DNA of 64,000 nucleotides. Source: Archangium gephyra. GTDB taxonomy: Bacteria > Myxococcota > Myxococcia > Myxococcales > Myxococcaceae. Shown piece after piece: positions 8,488 to 16,833 of the stretch (position 1 is its first letter; each line of letters starts with the position of its first letter). The DNA is taken from NCBI GenBank assembly GCA_003243425.1, contig QFQP01000027.1, positions 1-64,000 on the forward strand, read 5' to 3'. Both the position numbers and the translations under genes were made by a program. The notes beneath the pieces were generated by a model. It had not been told where the DNA came from. It searched no databases and saw nothing but the letters and a program-made list of their open reading frames with translations.

Positions 8488-9201
8488 CTACGCGTGCTCA
8501 CGACGCGCGCGCGCCAGGGTCAGCACGGAGATCCGCTTGGCGCCGACCTCCTTCAAGACCCGACACGCTTCCCGCGCACTGGCGCCACTCGTCAGCACAT
8601 CGTCGACCAGCACCACCTCGAGCCCGCGCGCCTGCTCAGACGCCACGAACGCACCGCGCACGTTCGCTTCACGCTGCGCTTCGGTGAGCCCGACCTGCCG
8701 CGGCGTGTCCTTCACGCGGCGAAGCAGATCGAGCGACACCTCACGCTCTTCCTGCGTCGCCAGCACGTGCGTCAGCATCGCCGCCTGATCGAACCCACGC
8801 TGCCGGTACCGCGCGTCGTGAAGCGGGAGCGGCACCAGCACGCCGGGCATCTTCACCAGCACATCGGCCGCCGTGGCCGCGAGCAACAACCCGAGGGGCC
8901 GCGACAGATCCGACCGGTCTTCGTACTTGAAGCGATGAATCGCGCGCGCCACCGAGCCATCGTGTTCGAACGGCGCCCACGCCTTCTCCCACGGCACGCC
9001 CGCTGAACACCGCGAGCACATTCCGCCGTCGAAGGCCCCGGGCTCCGCGCAGCGCGAACAGTGCACCGAGGGCAGCTCGAGCACTTCGTGACTGCATCGC
9101 TCACAGAAGCACCCTGCGACCGGCAGCACCTCGTCACACACCGCACACTGCGGAGGCAGCAACACATCAGCCACCGCGTCGAACGCCGCCCGCCAGCGCA
9201 T
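8488..9201 (-). CDS. comF: ComF-family phosphoribosyltransferase-like protein
   Basis: A 237-residue protein. The N-terminal zinc-ribbon-like part has paired cysteines (C-A-V-C, C-E-R-C, C-S-R-C, C-S-R-C). The C-terminal part is a phosphoribosyltransferase domain with the PRPP loop V-V-L-V-D-D-V-L-T-S-G-A-S. ComF/GntX proteins are linked to DNA uptake or to amidophosphoribosyltransferase-like chemistry. Start ATG 9201 overlaps the stop of the BON-like gene by one base (TGATG), with GGAG just upstream, so translation is coupled. It is the last gene of a three-gene unit with the cysteine-repeat lipoprotein, which is an odd partner. Confidence 0.9.
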   Translation of the reverse strand: MRWRAAFDAVADVLLPPQCAVCDEVLPVAGCFCERCSHEVLELPSVHCSRCAEPGAFDGGMCSRCSAGVPWEKAWAPFEHDGSVARAIHRFKYEDRSDLSRPLGLLLAATAADVLVKMPGVLVPLPLHDARYRQRGFDQAAMLTHVLATQEEREVSLDLLRRVKDTPRQVGLTEAQREANVRGAFVASEQARGLEVVLVDDVLTSGASAREACRVLKEVGAKRISVLTLARARREHA

Positions 9202-9698
9202 CACTCCTCCGTCTTGACCAACTCGGCGTTGTTCTTGAGCCCGTCGAGGCCGTGCTTCTTCACCAGCGCCTCGAGCTGCGCCTGCTCGCTGGCGTTCTTC
9301 ACCCAGCCCCACAACTCGACACGGCCGTTGCGCACGCACGCGGTCACCGACTTGAGCGACTTGAGCTCCTTCTCGATCTTCTGACGGAACTTGAGCTGCT
9401 CACTGGTGCGCGTCTCGACGTCTTCCGCGCACACCATCACGTGCACGCGCGTGCCGTCTTTCTTCCACAGCAGCGACGTTCGCACGCCACCGCACGCGGC
9501 CTCGACCCAGATGGTCTCGGGCTCGTCACCGGTCATGCCTTCTTCCACGCAGCGGCCGGAAGAACCGGTGATGGTCTCGAGCTTCGGCACGCGGAAGTGG
9601 CGGCGCTGCCCCGACTCCATGGTCACCGCGCGGTAGTCACCGGTGAGCACCTCTGCGGCGCCGAAGCTCAACAACGCCGCCGCGACGAACGGCTTCAT
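9201..9698 (-). CDS. Secreted BON-like domain protein
   Basis: A 165-residue protein with a short N-terminal signal-like segment (M-K-P-F-V-A-A-A-L-L-S-F-G-A-A). The last 60 residues resemble a BON domain: a lysine-rich helix, then V-T-A-C-V-R-N-G-R-V-E-L-W-G-W-V, then an Ala-rich helix. BON domains bind membranes or partner proteins in the envelope. The middle region holds two Cys (in G-R-C-V and A-A-C-G). Start ATG 9698 shares one base with the stop of the cysteine-repeat gene, so the two are translationally coupled and perhaps functionally linked. The assignment rests on pattern recognition only. Confidence 0.65.
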   Translation of the reverse strand: MKPFVAAALLSFGAAEVLTGDYRAVTMESGQRRHFRVPKLETITGSSGRCVEEGMTGDEPETIWVEAACGGVRTSLLWKKDGTRVHVMVCAEDVETRTSEQLKFRQKIEKELKSLKSVTACVRNGRVELWGWVKNASEQAQLEALVKKHGLDGLKNNAELVKTEE

Positions 9699-12600
9699 CA
9701 CGGCGCACCACACATGGCGTTCCGGCACGTCTGGTTCGGCGCGCACACGTTGCCGCACGCGCCGCAGTTGTTCCGGTCGACGTTCAGGTTGAGGCACTGC
9801 CCGTTGCACAGCGTGAGGCCGACGTTGCACGTGCACTGGCCGCCCTGACAACCAATCGACGTGAACGAGCCCTGGCAGACGTTGCCGCACGTGCCGCAGT
9901 TGTTCCGGTCGTTCTGCAGGTCACGGCAGATGTTGCCGCACGCGGTCTGACCGACCGGGCACTGGCAGGCGCCGGCCACGCAGTTCTGGTTGCCCGAGCA
10001 CGTACGGCCGCACATGCCGCAGTTGAAGCGGTCGCTCTGCAGGTCGATGCAGCGGTTGTTGCAGACCCCGAAGCCGCCCGTGCAGAAGCACGTTCCACCC
10101 ACGCACTGCTCGCTGGTTCCGCACCGCCGGCCGCACGCTCCACAGTTGTTCGCGTCGTTGCCGAGGTTGAGGCACGCGCCGTTGCACGACGTCTCGCCGG
10201 CCGGGCACATCGCCACGCACTGACCGTTGTCGCACGCCTGCCCCGCCCCGCAGCTGCGACCACACATGCCGCAGTTGTTCACGTTGCTGTCGAGCCGCAC
10301 GCAGGTGTTCCCACAGCGCGTGGTGCCCGCAGGGCAGCTGCAGGTGCCGCCCGAACAGAACGCGCCGGGCACGCCGCACGCGTTGCCGCACGCGCCGCAG
10401 TTGTTCACGTCACCCTGCGTGAACGTGCACGAGTTGCCGCACCGGGTCTGGCCGGGGAAGCACTGCGTCTGGCAGTTGAAGCCGGTGCACACCTGGTTCG
10501 ACGCGCACGTGGCGTTACACGAGCCGCAGTTCGCCGGGTCGGTGCGGGCCACGCAGCGGCCGTTGCACAGCAGGAAGCCCGCAGCGCACTGACAGGCGCC
10601 CGCCGTGCACGTGCCATTGCCACACGAGTTGCCGCACGCGCCGCAGTTGGCCGGGTCGCTGCCGGTGTTGGTGCACAGGCCGTTGCAGGTCGAGAAGCCG
10701 GTGGGGCAGCTCTGCGTGCACGTGCCGTTGTTGCAGCTCTGGCCGGCCGCGCAGGTGTTGCCGCAGGCGCCGCAGTTGGCAGGGTCGCTCGCCGTGTTGC
10801 GACACACGCCGTTGCACGACTGCTGACCGGGCGCGCACTGGCACGTTCCCATGACGCAGCTGGTGCCGCCGCTGCATGCGTTGCCGCACGCGCCGCAGTT
10901 CGCCGGGTCGCTGCCGGTGGCCACGCAGGCGCCGTTGCACAGCTGCGTTCCTGAAGGGCACGCACACGCGCCGTTGGTGCACGTCTGGCCGGCCGCACAG
11001 GTGTTGCCGCAGGCGCCGCAGTTGTTGGGGTCGCTGCCCGTCGACGCGCACACGCCGTTGCACAGCTGCTGACCCGCGGGGCAACCGCACACGCCATTGG
11101 TGCACAGCTCACCGACGGCACACGCACGGTTGCAGCCGCCGCAGTGTGACGGGTTCGAGCCCGTCGCCACGCACTGGCCATTGCACAGCTGCGTTCCTGA
11201 AGGACACGCGCACTGACCGCTCACACACGCGAGCCCCGCGGCGCACGCGTTGCCACACTGGCCGCAGTTCGCCGGGTCGTTGCCCACCGAGACACAGCGG
11301 CCGTTGCACAACTGCGAGCCCGCGGGGCACGCGCAGGTACCGCTGCTGCACGTCGTTCCCATGGGGCAGATGCGGCCACACACGCCGCAGTTCGCGTTGT
11401 CGGTCGCGGTGCTGGTGCACGCGCCGTTGCAGTTCACCTGACCCGGCGGGCACGCCGAGGTGCACTGCTTGTTCACGCACGAAGCGTTCGGCGCGCAGAC
11501 GTTGCCGCACGTGCCGCAGTTGTTGCGGTCGGTGAGGGTATCGACGCACGCGCCGTTCGCGCACTGGGTGAGCATTCCGCAGGTCGACGCGCAGTTGCCC
11601 GCGCTGCAGACCTCATTGGCGGCGCACTGGCGGTTGCAGGCACCGCAGTTGAGCGGGTCGGTGCCGACGTTCACGCACTGGCCGTTGCACGCCGTCTGCC
11701 CCGGAGCGCACCCCACGCAGAAGCCGTTGGTGCAGGTCTGGCCGGGGCCGCTGCACGCGAGGTTGCAGCCGCCGCAGTTGCGCGGGTCAGCGCGGGTGTC
11801 GACGCAGGTTCCGTTGCATTCCTGCAGCGGCATGGGACACCGCGCGTCGCAACTGCCGTTGCTGCACGTCTCGAGCGGGCCGCACACGAAGTTGCAGACA
11901 CCACAGTTGCGCTCGTCGTCGCGCAGGTTGACGCACTGGCCGTTGCACAACGTCTCGCCAGCCGCGCAGCCGGTGGTGCAGGTGCCGTTGGTGCACGTCT
12001 CTGAAGCGCCGCAGCGGCGGCCACAGGCACCACAGTTGCTCTCGTCGGTGCGCGGGTCGACGCACGCGCCGTTGCAGCTCACTTCACCGGCGGCGCACGA
12101 CGTCACGCAGCGGCCGGCAGCACACACGGAGTTCGCCGAGCAGCCGTTGCCACAGGTGCCGCAATTGTTCCGGTCGGTGTTGGTGTCGATGCAGCCGGTG
12201 CCACACTGGGTGAGGCCCGGTGAACAGCCGGCGACGCAACGGCCCCGCTGACAGAGCTGACCTGCCGCGCAGGCGTTCTCGCAGTTGCCGCAGTGCTGCG
12301 CGTCGCTCTGTGAATCGACGCACTGACCGTCACAGGTGACGAGCGGCGCCGAGCAGTTGCACGTACCGGCGATGCACGAGGTGAGCGAGCCGCAGGTGAT
12401 GCCGCAGCCGCCACAGTTGGTCCGGTCGTTGACCACGTCGATGCAGCGGCCGTTGCAGAACGACTGGCCGGCGGGGCACGTGGTCGAGCACGTGCCGTTC
12501 TGACAGACCGAGCCCGCGTTGCAGACCACGCCGCAGGCGCCGCAGTTGGCCTCGTCGGTGGCGAGCGCAACGCAGACCCCGTTGCAGGTGGTCTCGCCGG

Positions 12601-12772
12601 CGCCGCAATTGACCACGCCGCGTTGACAGCGATTGTCGACGCACGAATAGCCATCGGGGCACGGGCCGTCGCCGGGGTTGCCGCACACGAAGAGTTCCGT
12701 GCGCGAGCAGCCAGACGACACGAGCGTCAGTGCGCCGAGCAGCGCGAAGAAGAGCCGGGAGTTCGACTTCAT
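9698..12772 (-). CDS. Cysteine-rich repeat lipoprotein, about 23 repeats
   Basis: A 1024-residue predicted lipoprotein with acceptor Cys22 after L-V-S-S-G. Almost all of the mature protein is made of about 23 repeats of roughly 42 residues. The consensus is C-N-G-x-C-V, an Asp/Asn turn, then N-C-G-x-C-G-x-x-C, and G-x-x-C-x-x-G-x-C. Eight or so Cys per unit imply a disulfide-stapled rod on the cell surface. Similar arrays are common in myxobacteria and their role is unknown. The start is the Met with AAAGG upstream and the signal peptide behind it. It heads a coupled unit with the BON-like and comF genes. Confidence 0.88.
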   Translation of the reverse strand: MKSNSRLFFALLGALTLVSSGCSRTELFVCGNPGDGPCPDGYSCVDNRCQRGVVNCGAGETTCNGVCVALATDEANCGACGVVCNAGSVCQNGTCSTTCPAGQSFCNGRCIDVVNDRTNCGGCGITCGSLTSCIAGTCNCSAPLVTCDGQCVDSQSDAQHCGNCENACAAGQLCQRGRCVAGCSPGLTQCGTGCIDTNTDRNNCGTCGNGCSANSVCAAGRCVTSCAAGEVSCNGACVDPRTDESNCGACGRRCGASETCTNGTCTTGCAAGETLCNGQCVNLRDDERNCGVCNFVCGPLETCSNGSCDARCPMPLQECNGTCVDTRADPRNCGGCNLACSGPGQTCTNGFCVGCAPGQTACNGQCVNVGTDPLNCGACNRQCAANEVCSAGNCASTCGMLTQCANGACVDTLTDRNNCGTCGNVCAPNASCVNKQCTSACPPGQVNCNGACTSTATDNANCGVCGRICPMGTTCSSGTCACPAGSQLCNGRCVSVGNDPANCGQCGNACAAGLACVSGQCACPSGTQLCNGQCVATGSNPSHCGGCNRACAVGELCTNGVCGCPAGQQLCNGVCASTGSDPNNCGACGNTCAAGQTCTNGACACPSGTQLCNGACVATGSDPANCGACGNACSGGTSCVMGTCQCAPGQQSCNGVCRNTASDPANCGACGNTCAAGQSCNNGTCTQSCPTGFSTCNGLCTNTGSDPANCGACGNSCGNGTCTAGACQCAAGFLLCNGRCVARTDPANCGSCNATCASNQVCTGFNCQTQCFPGQTRCGNSCTFTQGDVNNCGACGNACGVPGAFCSGGTCSCPAGTTRCGNTCVRLDSNVNNCGMCGRSCGAGQACDNGQCVAMCPAGETSCNGACLNLGNDANNCGACGRRCGTSEQCVGGTCFCTGGFGVCNNRCIDLQSDRFNCGMCGRTCSGNQNCVAGACQCPVGQTACGNICRDLQNDRNNCGTCGNVCQGSFTSIGCQGGQCTCNVGLTLCNGQCLNLNVDRNNCGACGNVCAPNQTCRNAMCGAP

Positions 12773-12877
12773 GGAATGGCCTTTGAGGTACAGGTGTGAG
12801 GTTTCGGCCTGTGTGCCGACTCTAGCTCGCGACAATCGGTGGATCGATTCTTCGACTGGCTATTGTGCGGCCCGGCG

Positions 12878-13699
12878 ATGGAGATCGACACGCTCTTCCA
12901 GCAGCTGCTGCGCGACCCTTCGCCGGAGCACCTGCGCGTGTACGCCGACCTCGCTCAAGAGAACGGCGAGCCGCACGGTGAGCTCATCGCCCTGCAGTGC
13001 GCGCGCGAGCTGTCTTCAGAAGCGCCGTCACGCCGCGAGCACGAGCTGATTTCTCAGTTGGCTCGCGAGCTTGCGACCCGGCTGGGCACGCTGAAGGCAC
13101 AGCCGTTCTGGCGCCGCGGCTTCGTCGACCGCCTGCGACTGACGCTCGATGAAGCCGGCGTGAACCTCGCGCCGCTCAGCGGCCCGCGCGCGCTGGCCCT
13201 GCTGCGCCACGTCGACCTCGAGCTGGCGTCGGCCGACCAGCTGGGCGACCTGTCGGCGCTGTGGGCGCGCTTCCCCCGGCTGACCTCGGTCGAATCACTC
13301 CGCGCGTCGGGCCTGCTCGAAGGTGTGTTCTCGCCGTCCATCGGCCGGGTCGCTCCGCTGGCGACGGCGCTGCCTTCACTGCGTGAGCTCCAATTGCACG
13401 GGCTCGAACACGACCTCGAGGCGCTGGTGTTCCCCAACCTCACCTTCTTCGCGGCGTCGCGCCTGAACGCCTCCACCATTCCCGCGCTGGTGCACGCCCG
13501 GTGGCCGAAGCTCGAAGTGCTGGAGCTGGAGTTCGGCGCGGCGCGCCCCGATGAAATCGAACCGCTCTTCGGCCCGCTGCTCGACACGCGCATGAGCGAG
13601 TCGTTGCGGCGCGTGACGGTCAAGAGCCCGTGGCCCGAGTTCTTCGCCGCCGCGCTGCCGCGCTCGTTGCTGGGCCGCGGTCGCGAAGTGTCGGTCTAA
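12878..13699 (+). CDS. TIGR02996-type repeat-companion protein
   Basis: A 273-residue protein. Residues 1-45 match the TIGR02996 domain found in myxobacteria and planctomycetes (L-L-R-D-P-S-P-E-H-L-R-V-Y-A-D-L-A-x-E-N-G-E-P-H-G-E-L-I-A-L). The remainder is leucine-rich with LRR-like spacing (for example L-P-S-L-R-E-L-Q-L-H-G-L, L-E-V-L-E-L-E). The function of the family is unknown. A GTG start at 12839 would add 13 residues; I chose ATG 12878 because the domain begins there. The stop TAA overlaps the stop of the convergent DUF2378 gene by three bases. Confidence 0.7.
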   Translation: MEIDTLFQQLLRDPSPEHLRVYADLAQENGEPHGELIALQCARELSSEAPSRREHELISQLARELATRLGTLKAQPFWRRGFVDRLRLTLDEAGVNLAPLSGPRALALLRHVDLELASADQLGDLSALWARFPRLTSVESLRASGLLEGVFSPSIGRVAPLATALPSLRELQLHGLEHDLEALVFPNLTFFAASRLNASTIPALVHARWPKLEVLELEFGAARPDEIEPLFGPLLDTRMSESLRRVTVKSPWPEFFAAALPRSLLGRGREVSV

Positions 13700-14274
13700 C
13701 GCTTCACTTCCCACGTCAGTCGAAAGCGCGTCTCGAACCTCGAGTCTCCCAGCAGCTCGATGGTGCCCGGCGTTCCCAACAACTCGAACACCGCGTCGAA
13801 GATGCCGAGCCGGTACTGGGCGATGACGCCCCACGCGTCAGTCACGAAGGAATGAAACACCGGCCGCACGCGGGTGATGGCGAGCAGGCACGTGGGCGAC
13901 ACGTTGACGAGCTCGACGGTGAGGTAGTTGCCCGTGGTGTACAGGTTGCGGCCGAGCCGCTCGAGCGCGCGCCGCAGGCCGATGAGCTTCGCCATCATCA
14001 ACGTCGCGCGACCCAGGCCCGTCTCGACGTAGCCGGCCATGAAGTCGTGCCCGAGCCGTCGATAGCGGCGATTGGCGTCGGGCTCGTCGGGCACCAGCTC
14101 GTCGGCGAGCACGTGGAACGCGCGCAGGAACGCGTCCATCGGGTACGCGGGCGCTCCGGAGTTGAAGTCCATGCCCGCGTCTCTCAACTTCGCGAGCAGC
14201 GCCGGCGTGAGCCGGGCACCGAAGGCCTTCTTCGTGCCCTCCACCACCGTCGAGAAGATGACTGGCTCCTCCAT
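13696..14274 (-). CDS. DUF2378 (TIGR02265) myxobacterial paralogous-family protein, copy 1
   Basis: A 192-residue protein of the DUF2378 family, first defined as a set of paralogues in Myxococcus xanthus. Recognisable features are F-G-A-R-L-T-P-x-L near residue 20, Y-P-M-D-A-F, R-R-L-G-H-D-F-M-A-G-Y, and the central T-G-N-Y-L segment. No catalytic motif is known. It is about 35-40 per cent identical by eye to the gene just upstream (14364-14951), indicating tandem duplication. Three bases separate its start from a 28-codon micro-ORF. Confidence 0.88.
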   Translation of the reverse strand: MEEPVIFSTVVEGTKKAFGARLTPALLAKLRDAGMDFNSGAPAYPMDAFLRAFHVLADELVPDEPDANRRYRRLGHDFMAGYVETGLGRATLMMAKLIGLRRALERLGRNLYTTGNYLTVELVNVSPTCLLAITRVRPVFHSFVTDAWGVIAQYRLGIFDAVFELLGTPGTIELLGDSRFETRFRLTWEVKR

Positions 14275-14277
14275 CGC

Positions 14278-14364
14278 TCACGCCCGCCAGCGCGCGTCGT
14301 GGCCCACGCGCTCGCCGAAGCTGCTCAGGAACGCTCCGCTACCGAACACCGACGGCTCGCGCAT
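14278..14364 (-). CDS. Possible 28-residue micro-ORF between the DUF2378 paralogues
   Basis: The frame starts with an ATG at 14364 that shares one base with the stop of DUF2378 copy 2 (TGATG). It ends with TGA at 14278, three bases before the ATG of DUF2378 copy 1. It therefore fills the gap exactly. The peptide (starts M-R-E-P-S-V-F-G, ends R-W-R-A) has no recognisable domain. It may be a real peptide, a relay that keeps ribosomes moving between the two genes, or chance. Confidence 0.3.
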   Translation of the reverse strand: MREPSVFGSGAFLSSFGERVGHDARWRA

Positions 14365-14951
14365 CAGTCCCTCCAGGTGACGCGGTACGTGGTCTCGAAA
14401 CCGTCCGCGTCGCGACGGAGCACCTCGACGCGCGGGTCTCGTGCGTGCAGTTGCTCGAGAAACGCCTCGATGATGCCCACCCGGTAGAGCTCGGTGACCC
14501 CCCACGCCGGCTTCACGAACGCGTGAAACGCGGGCAGCACGCGGGTGACGAGGTGCACTTCGGTGGTGTCGACGACGAGGCCTTCGGCGTCGAGGTAGTT
14601 GCCGGTGTTGCGGATGTTGCGGCCCGCGCGCTGGAGCGCACGACGGATGCCCACCACGCGCGCCATGGTGATGGTGGCCATCCCGATGCCGGTCTGGGCG
14701 AAGGCCACGGTCACCTCATGACCGAAACGGCGCAGCCGCTGGGGGCGCGAGGCTTCGTCACCGGGCACCAGCGTCTCGGCGAGCAGCAAGAAGACAGGGA
14801 GAAACGTGTCGACCGGGTACGCGACCTGTCGATGGAGCAGGTCCACTCCGAGCGAGCGCGACTGCGCATGGAGCTCGGGCGTGAGCCGCGCACCGAACGC
14901 GCGCACGATGCCGTCGAGGGCCGCTGCGAAGACCACCGGTTGCGCGCTCAT
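14364..14951 (-). CDS. DUF2378 (TIGR02265) myxobacterial paralogous-family protein, copy 2
   Basis: A 195-residue paralogue of the neighbouring gene. The shared landmarks are A-F-G-A-R-L-T-P-E-L near residue 20, Y-P-V-D-T-F-L, R-R-F-G-H-E-V, G-I-R-R-A-L-x-R-A-G-R-N and N-T-G-N-Y-L. It is the first gene of the tandem pair on the minus strand. Function is unknown; the family is expanded in myxobacteria and lacks transmembrane segments or signal peptides here, so it is probably cytoplasmic. Confidence 0.88.
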   Translation of the reverse strand: MSAQPVVFAAALDGIVRAFGARLTPELHAQSRSLGVDLLHRQVAYPVDTFLPVFLLLAETLVPGDEASRPQRLRRFGHEVTVAFAQTGIGMATITMARVVGIRRALQRAGRNIRNTGNYLDAEGLVVDTTEVHLVTRVLPAFHAFVKPAWGVTELYRVGIIEAFLEQLHARDPRVEVLRRDADGFETTYRVTWRD

Positions 14952-15020
14952 GACGTTCGAAGGCCCCCCGGCGCCTTGCTAGCACCGCGGCCCGCCTGAG
15001 CGCCGTCGAGAACTGATGGT

Positions 15021-15644
15021 TCAGGTCTGCAGCAGCATCGCCTGATGCTCGCGCCACTTCTGACGCGCAACGAAGCCGGGCGCTTCGGCACCACCGAGCA
15101 CCAGCGCGGGCACGAAGCCGTAGCACTCGTCATCAGCGCAGGCCCCGAGCTTCGACTTCACCTGGTCGTACAGCGCCTTGCGCAAGAAGTCGGTCTGCCA
15201 GCTCGCGTCGTCGACGAAGCCCACCAGCGCCTCGAGCGAGTGCGCCAGCACCTTCATCTGCTTGGTGTGGATGTCGACGACGACGAAGTCGCAGGCCACC
15301 TCGGGTTCGGCATCACCGTTCAGCAGCGCGCGTTCACGCAGGTCACGGAAGACGAGGAACTCGCCGAACGCGGTGCGGCCGAGCGACACGCGGCCGCTCA
15401 TGCGGTTCACCAGCCAGGGCGCCAGCTCGGCGTCGAGCGCGCCGGGCGGCGTGACGAGCAGGAGCCCGTCGGCGTAGCGGCCGGGCTTGAACTGCTTCGT
15501 GAACGCCGTGAACTGCGGGTGAGGGCCCGAGAAGTCGTACGACGCGGGCTTCGGGACCACGACCGGCTTCTTCTTCAGCGCAGGCTTCCTGGCCGCCGCC
15601 GGCTTCTTCTTCGCCACGACCGGCTTCTTTTTCTTCGACGCCAT
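15021..15644 (-). CDS. DUF1851/GAD-like domain protein with Lys/Ala/Pro-rich N-terminal tail
   Basis: A 207-residue protein. Residues 1-35 are a histone-tail-like run of Lys, Ala and Pro (A-K-K-K-P-A-A-A-R-K). The rest resembles GAD-like/DUF1851 domains, some of which are type VI immunity proteins. Visible landmarks are G-R-V-S-L-G-R-T-A-F-G-E-F-L and the ending V-P-A-L-V-L-G-G-A-E-A-P...R-E-H-Q-A-M-L-L-Q. A strong GAGGGAG ribosome site precedes ATG 15644. It follows the thioredoxin-fold-like gene by 15 bases, so the two form an operon. Whether it is an immunity protein is unknown; no adjacent toxin is seen. Confidence 0.6.
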   Translation of the reverse strand: MASKKKKPVVAKKKPAAARKPALKKKPVVVPKPASYDFSGPHPQFTAFTKQFKPGRYADGLLLVTPPGALDAELAPWLVNRMSGRVSLGRTAFGEFLVFRDLRERALLNGDAEPEVACDFVVVDIHTKQMKVLAHSLEALVGFVDDASWQTDFLRKALYDQVKSKLGACADDECYGFVPALVLGGAEAPGFVARQKWREHQAMLLQT

Positions 15645-15659
15645 GCGCTCCCTCGTTGG

Positions 15660-15878
15660 TCAGCGGTGTGACAGCCGCTGAATGATGGCGTCGGCGCCCT
15701 GAAACAAGCGCTCACCGTCCCACAGGGCGGGTGCGTCCCTGCCGCCACGTGCAAGCAGGTCTCGTTGAACTTCGTCGTACGTCACGTTGCGGAAACGAAC
15801 GTCGACATCGTGCTCGACGACGTGGCGGCGCACTCTGGCGCTCTCGGGGTCGGAAATCGCGTGGAACAACTCGAACAT
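15660..15878 (-). CDS. Small glutaredoxin/GST-N-like protein without catalytic Cys
   Basis: A 72-residue protein with the beta-alpha-beta pattern of a thioredoxin fold: F-E-L-F-H-A-I-S-D-P-E-S-A, a helix ending V-V-E-H-D-V-D-V-R-F-R-N-V, then G-R-D-A-P-A-L-W-D-G-E-R-L-F-Q-G-A-D-A-I. The position where glutaredoxins have C-P-x-C is S-D-P-E-S here, so classical redox chemistry is unlikely. It may be a binding or scaffold module like a GST N-terminal domain. It is divergent from the H1-tailed gene (48 bases between starts) and precedes the DUF1851-like gene. Confidence 0.65.
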   Translation of the reverse strand: MFELFHAISDPESARVRRHVVEHDVDVRFRNVTYDEVQRDLLARGGRDAPALWDGERLFQGADAIIQRLSHR

Positions 15879-15926
15879 GCACGGCAGGCTACACGTTGGG
15901 AGTCCAACGTCGTTACGGAGGGTTAC

Positions 15927-16739
15927 ATGCACAGCCAGATGCACAGTCAGACGCTTGCCGCGTTCCGCGCGGAGATTTCGGCAGTCACGACGCTGCAGGC
16001 CGCGTTCAACCGGGTGGCGCTGTCGGTCGACGAGAACGCGCTCGCCACCTGGGACGGCCCGCGCCCCGAAGACGTCGACGACCTCGTGGCCGATGACGGC
16101 TCGGTCGCGTTGCAGTCGATTCGTGAATTGCGCGAGCAGGCCGGCAAGTCGTTGGCGGCCCGCTACAAGGAGGTCGAGCGCGTCATCGCCGGTCGCGCGG
16201 CCCTCGAGTCGCTCCTGCGCGCGGCGTTGAACATCGGCACCGGGGGCGTGGTGGGCGCAGAAGGCCCGCCGCCGTCCGACATGCTCAGCGCGCTCGCGCG
16301 CTCTGGTTCGTTGCGGCTCGACTGGGCGCAAGACGCGGCGCACAAGGTGCGTGAAGTGCTCGACGGTCACGAAGCCACGTTGCCCAGGCCGACGGCCCCC
16401 GCGTCACCGATTGCCAAAGAAGGCAAGCCGCGCGCGCCGGCCAGGAAGAGCGCAGCGGCAGAAGCGAAGGGGCCCGAAAGCGACGTCGCCCACGAGCCGC
16501 GTGCGGCGAAGCGTGCGTCGGTGTCGCGGCCGCCTGCGAAGCCGGGCGTCGCTGCGAAGACCGCGGCCCCCGGAGGCGCGAAGCGGGCGAAGGTGAAGAC
16601 CGCAGCCGCTGCGAAGAAGGCCGCGGCTCCCGGGAAGCGCGCGAAAAAGGCCGCCCCGGCGAAGAAGGCCGCCGCGCCGAAGAAGAGCGCGAAGAAGACG
16701 ACGCCCGCGACGAAGGCGAAGCCCAGAGCCAGGAAGTAG
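15927..16739 (+). CDS. Protein with C-terminal histone H1-like Ala/Lys/Pro tail
   Basis: A 270-residue protein. Residues 1-145 form a helical domain of unknown family. Residues about 155-270 are a disordered tail built from A-A-K-K-A-A-A-P-x-K units, like eukaryotic histone H1 C-termini and bacterial AlgP/H1-like proteins. Such tails bind DNA or other polyanions. The start has an excellent GGAGG site (15917-15921) five bases before ATG 15927; an upstream in-frame extension is antisense to the divergent gene and is rejected. The neighbouring DUF1851-like protein has a similar basic tail at its other end. Confidence 0.7.
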   Translation: MHSQMHSQTLAAFRAEISAVTTLQAAFNRVALSVDENALATWDGPRPEDVDDLVADDGSVALQSIRELREQAGKSLAARYKEVERVIAGRAALESLLRAALNIGTGGVVGAEGPPPSDMLSALARSGSLRLDWAQDAAHKVREVLDGHEATLPRPTAPASPIAKEGKPRAPARKSAAAEAKGPESDVAHEPRAAKRASVSRPPAKPGVAAKTAAPGGAKRAKVKTAAAAKKAAAPGKRAKKAAPAKKAAAPKKSAKKTTPATKAKPRARK

Positions 16740-16833
16740 GGCGCGCCTTCACGAGGCTGGTTCCGGTCTTGCGGGCTGCCCGCCCACTGTTTCCGACATG
16801 GTCTCCATCGACTGACGTCCTGATGTGGCGCTC

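Noticed and set aside
9710..12700. Regularly spaced repeats resembling a CRISPR-like array
   Set aside because: The period is about 126 bp, in frame, and encodes a cysteine-rich protein repeat; the units are degenerate at DNA level.
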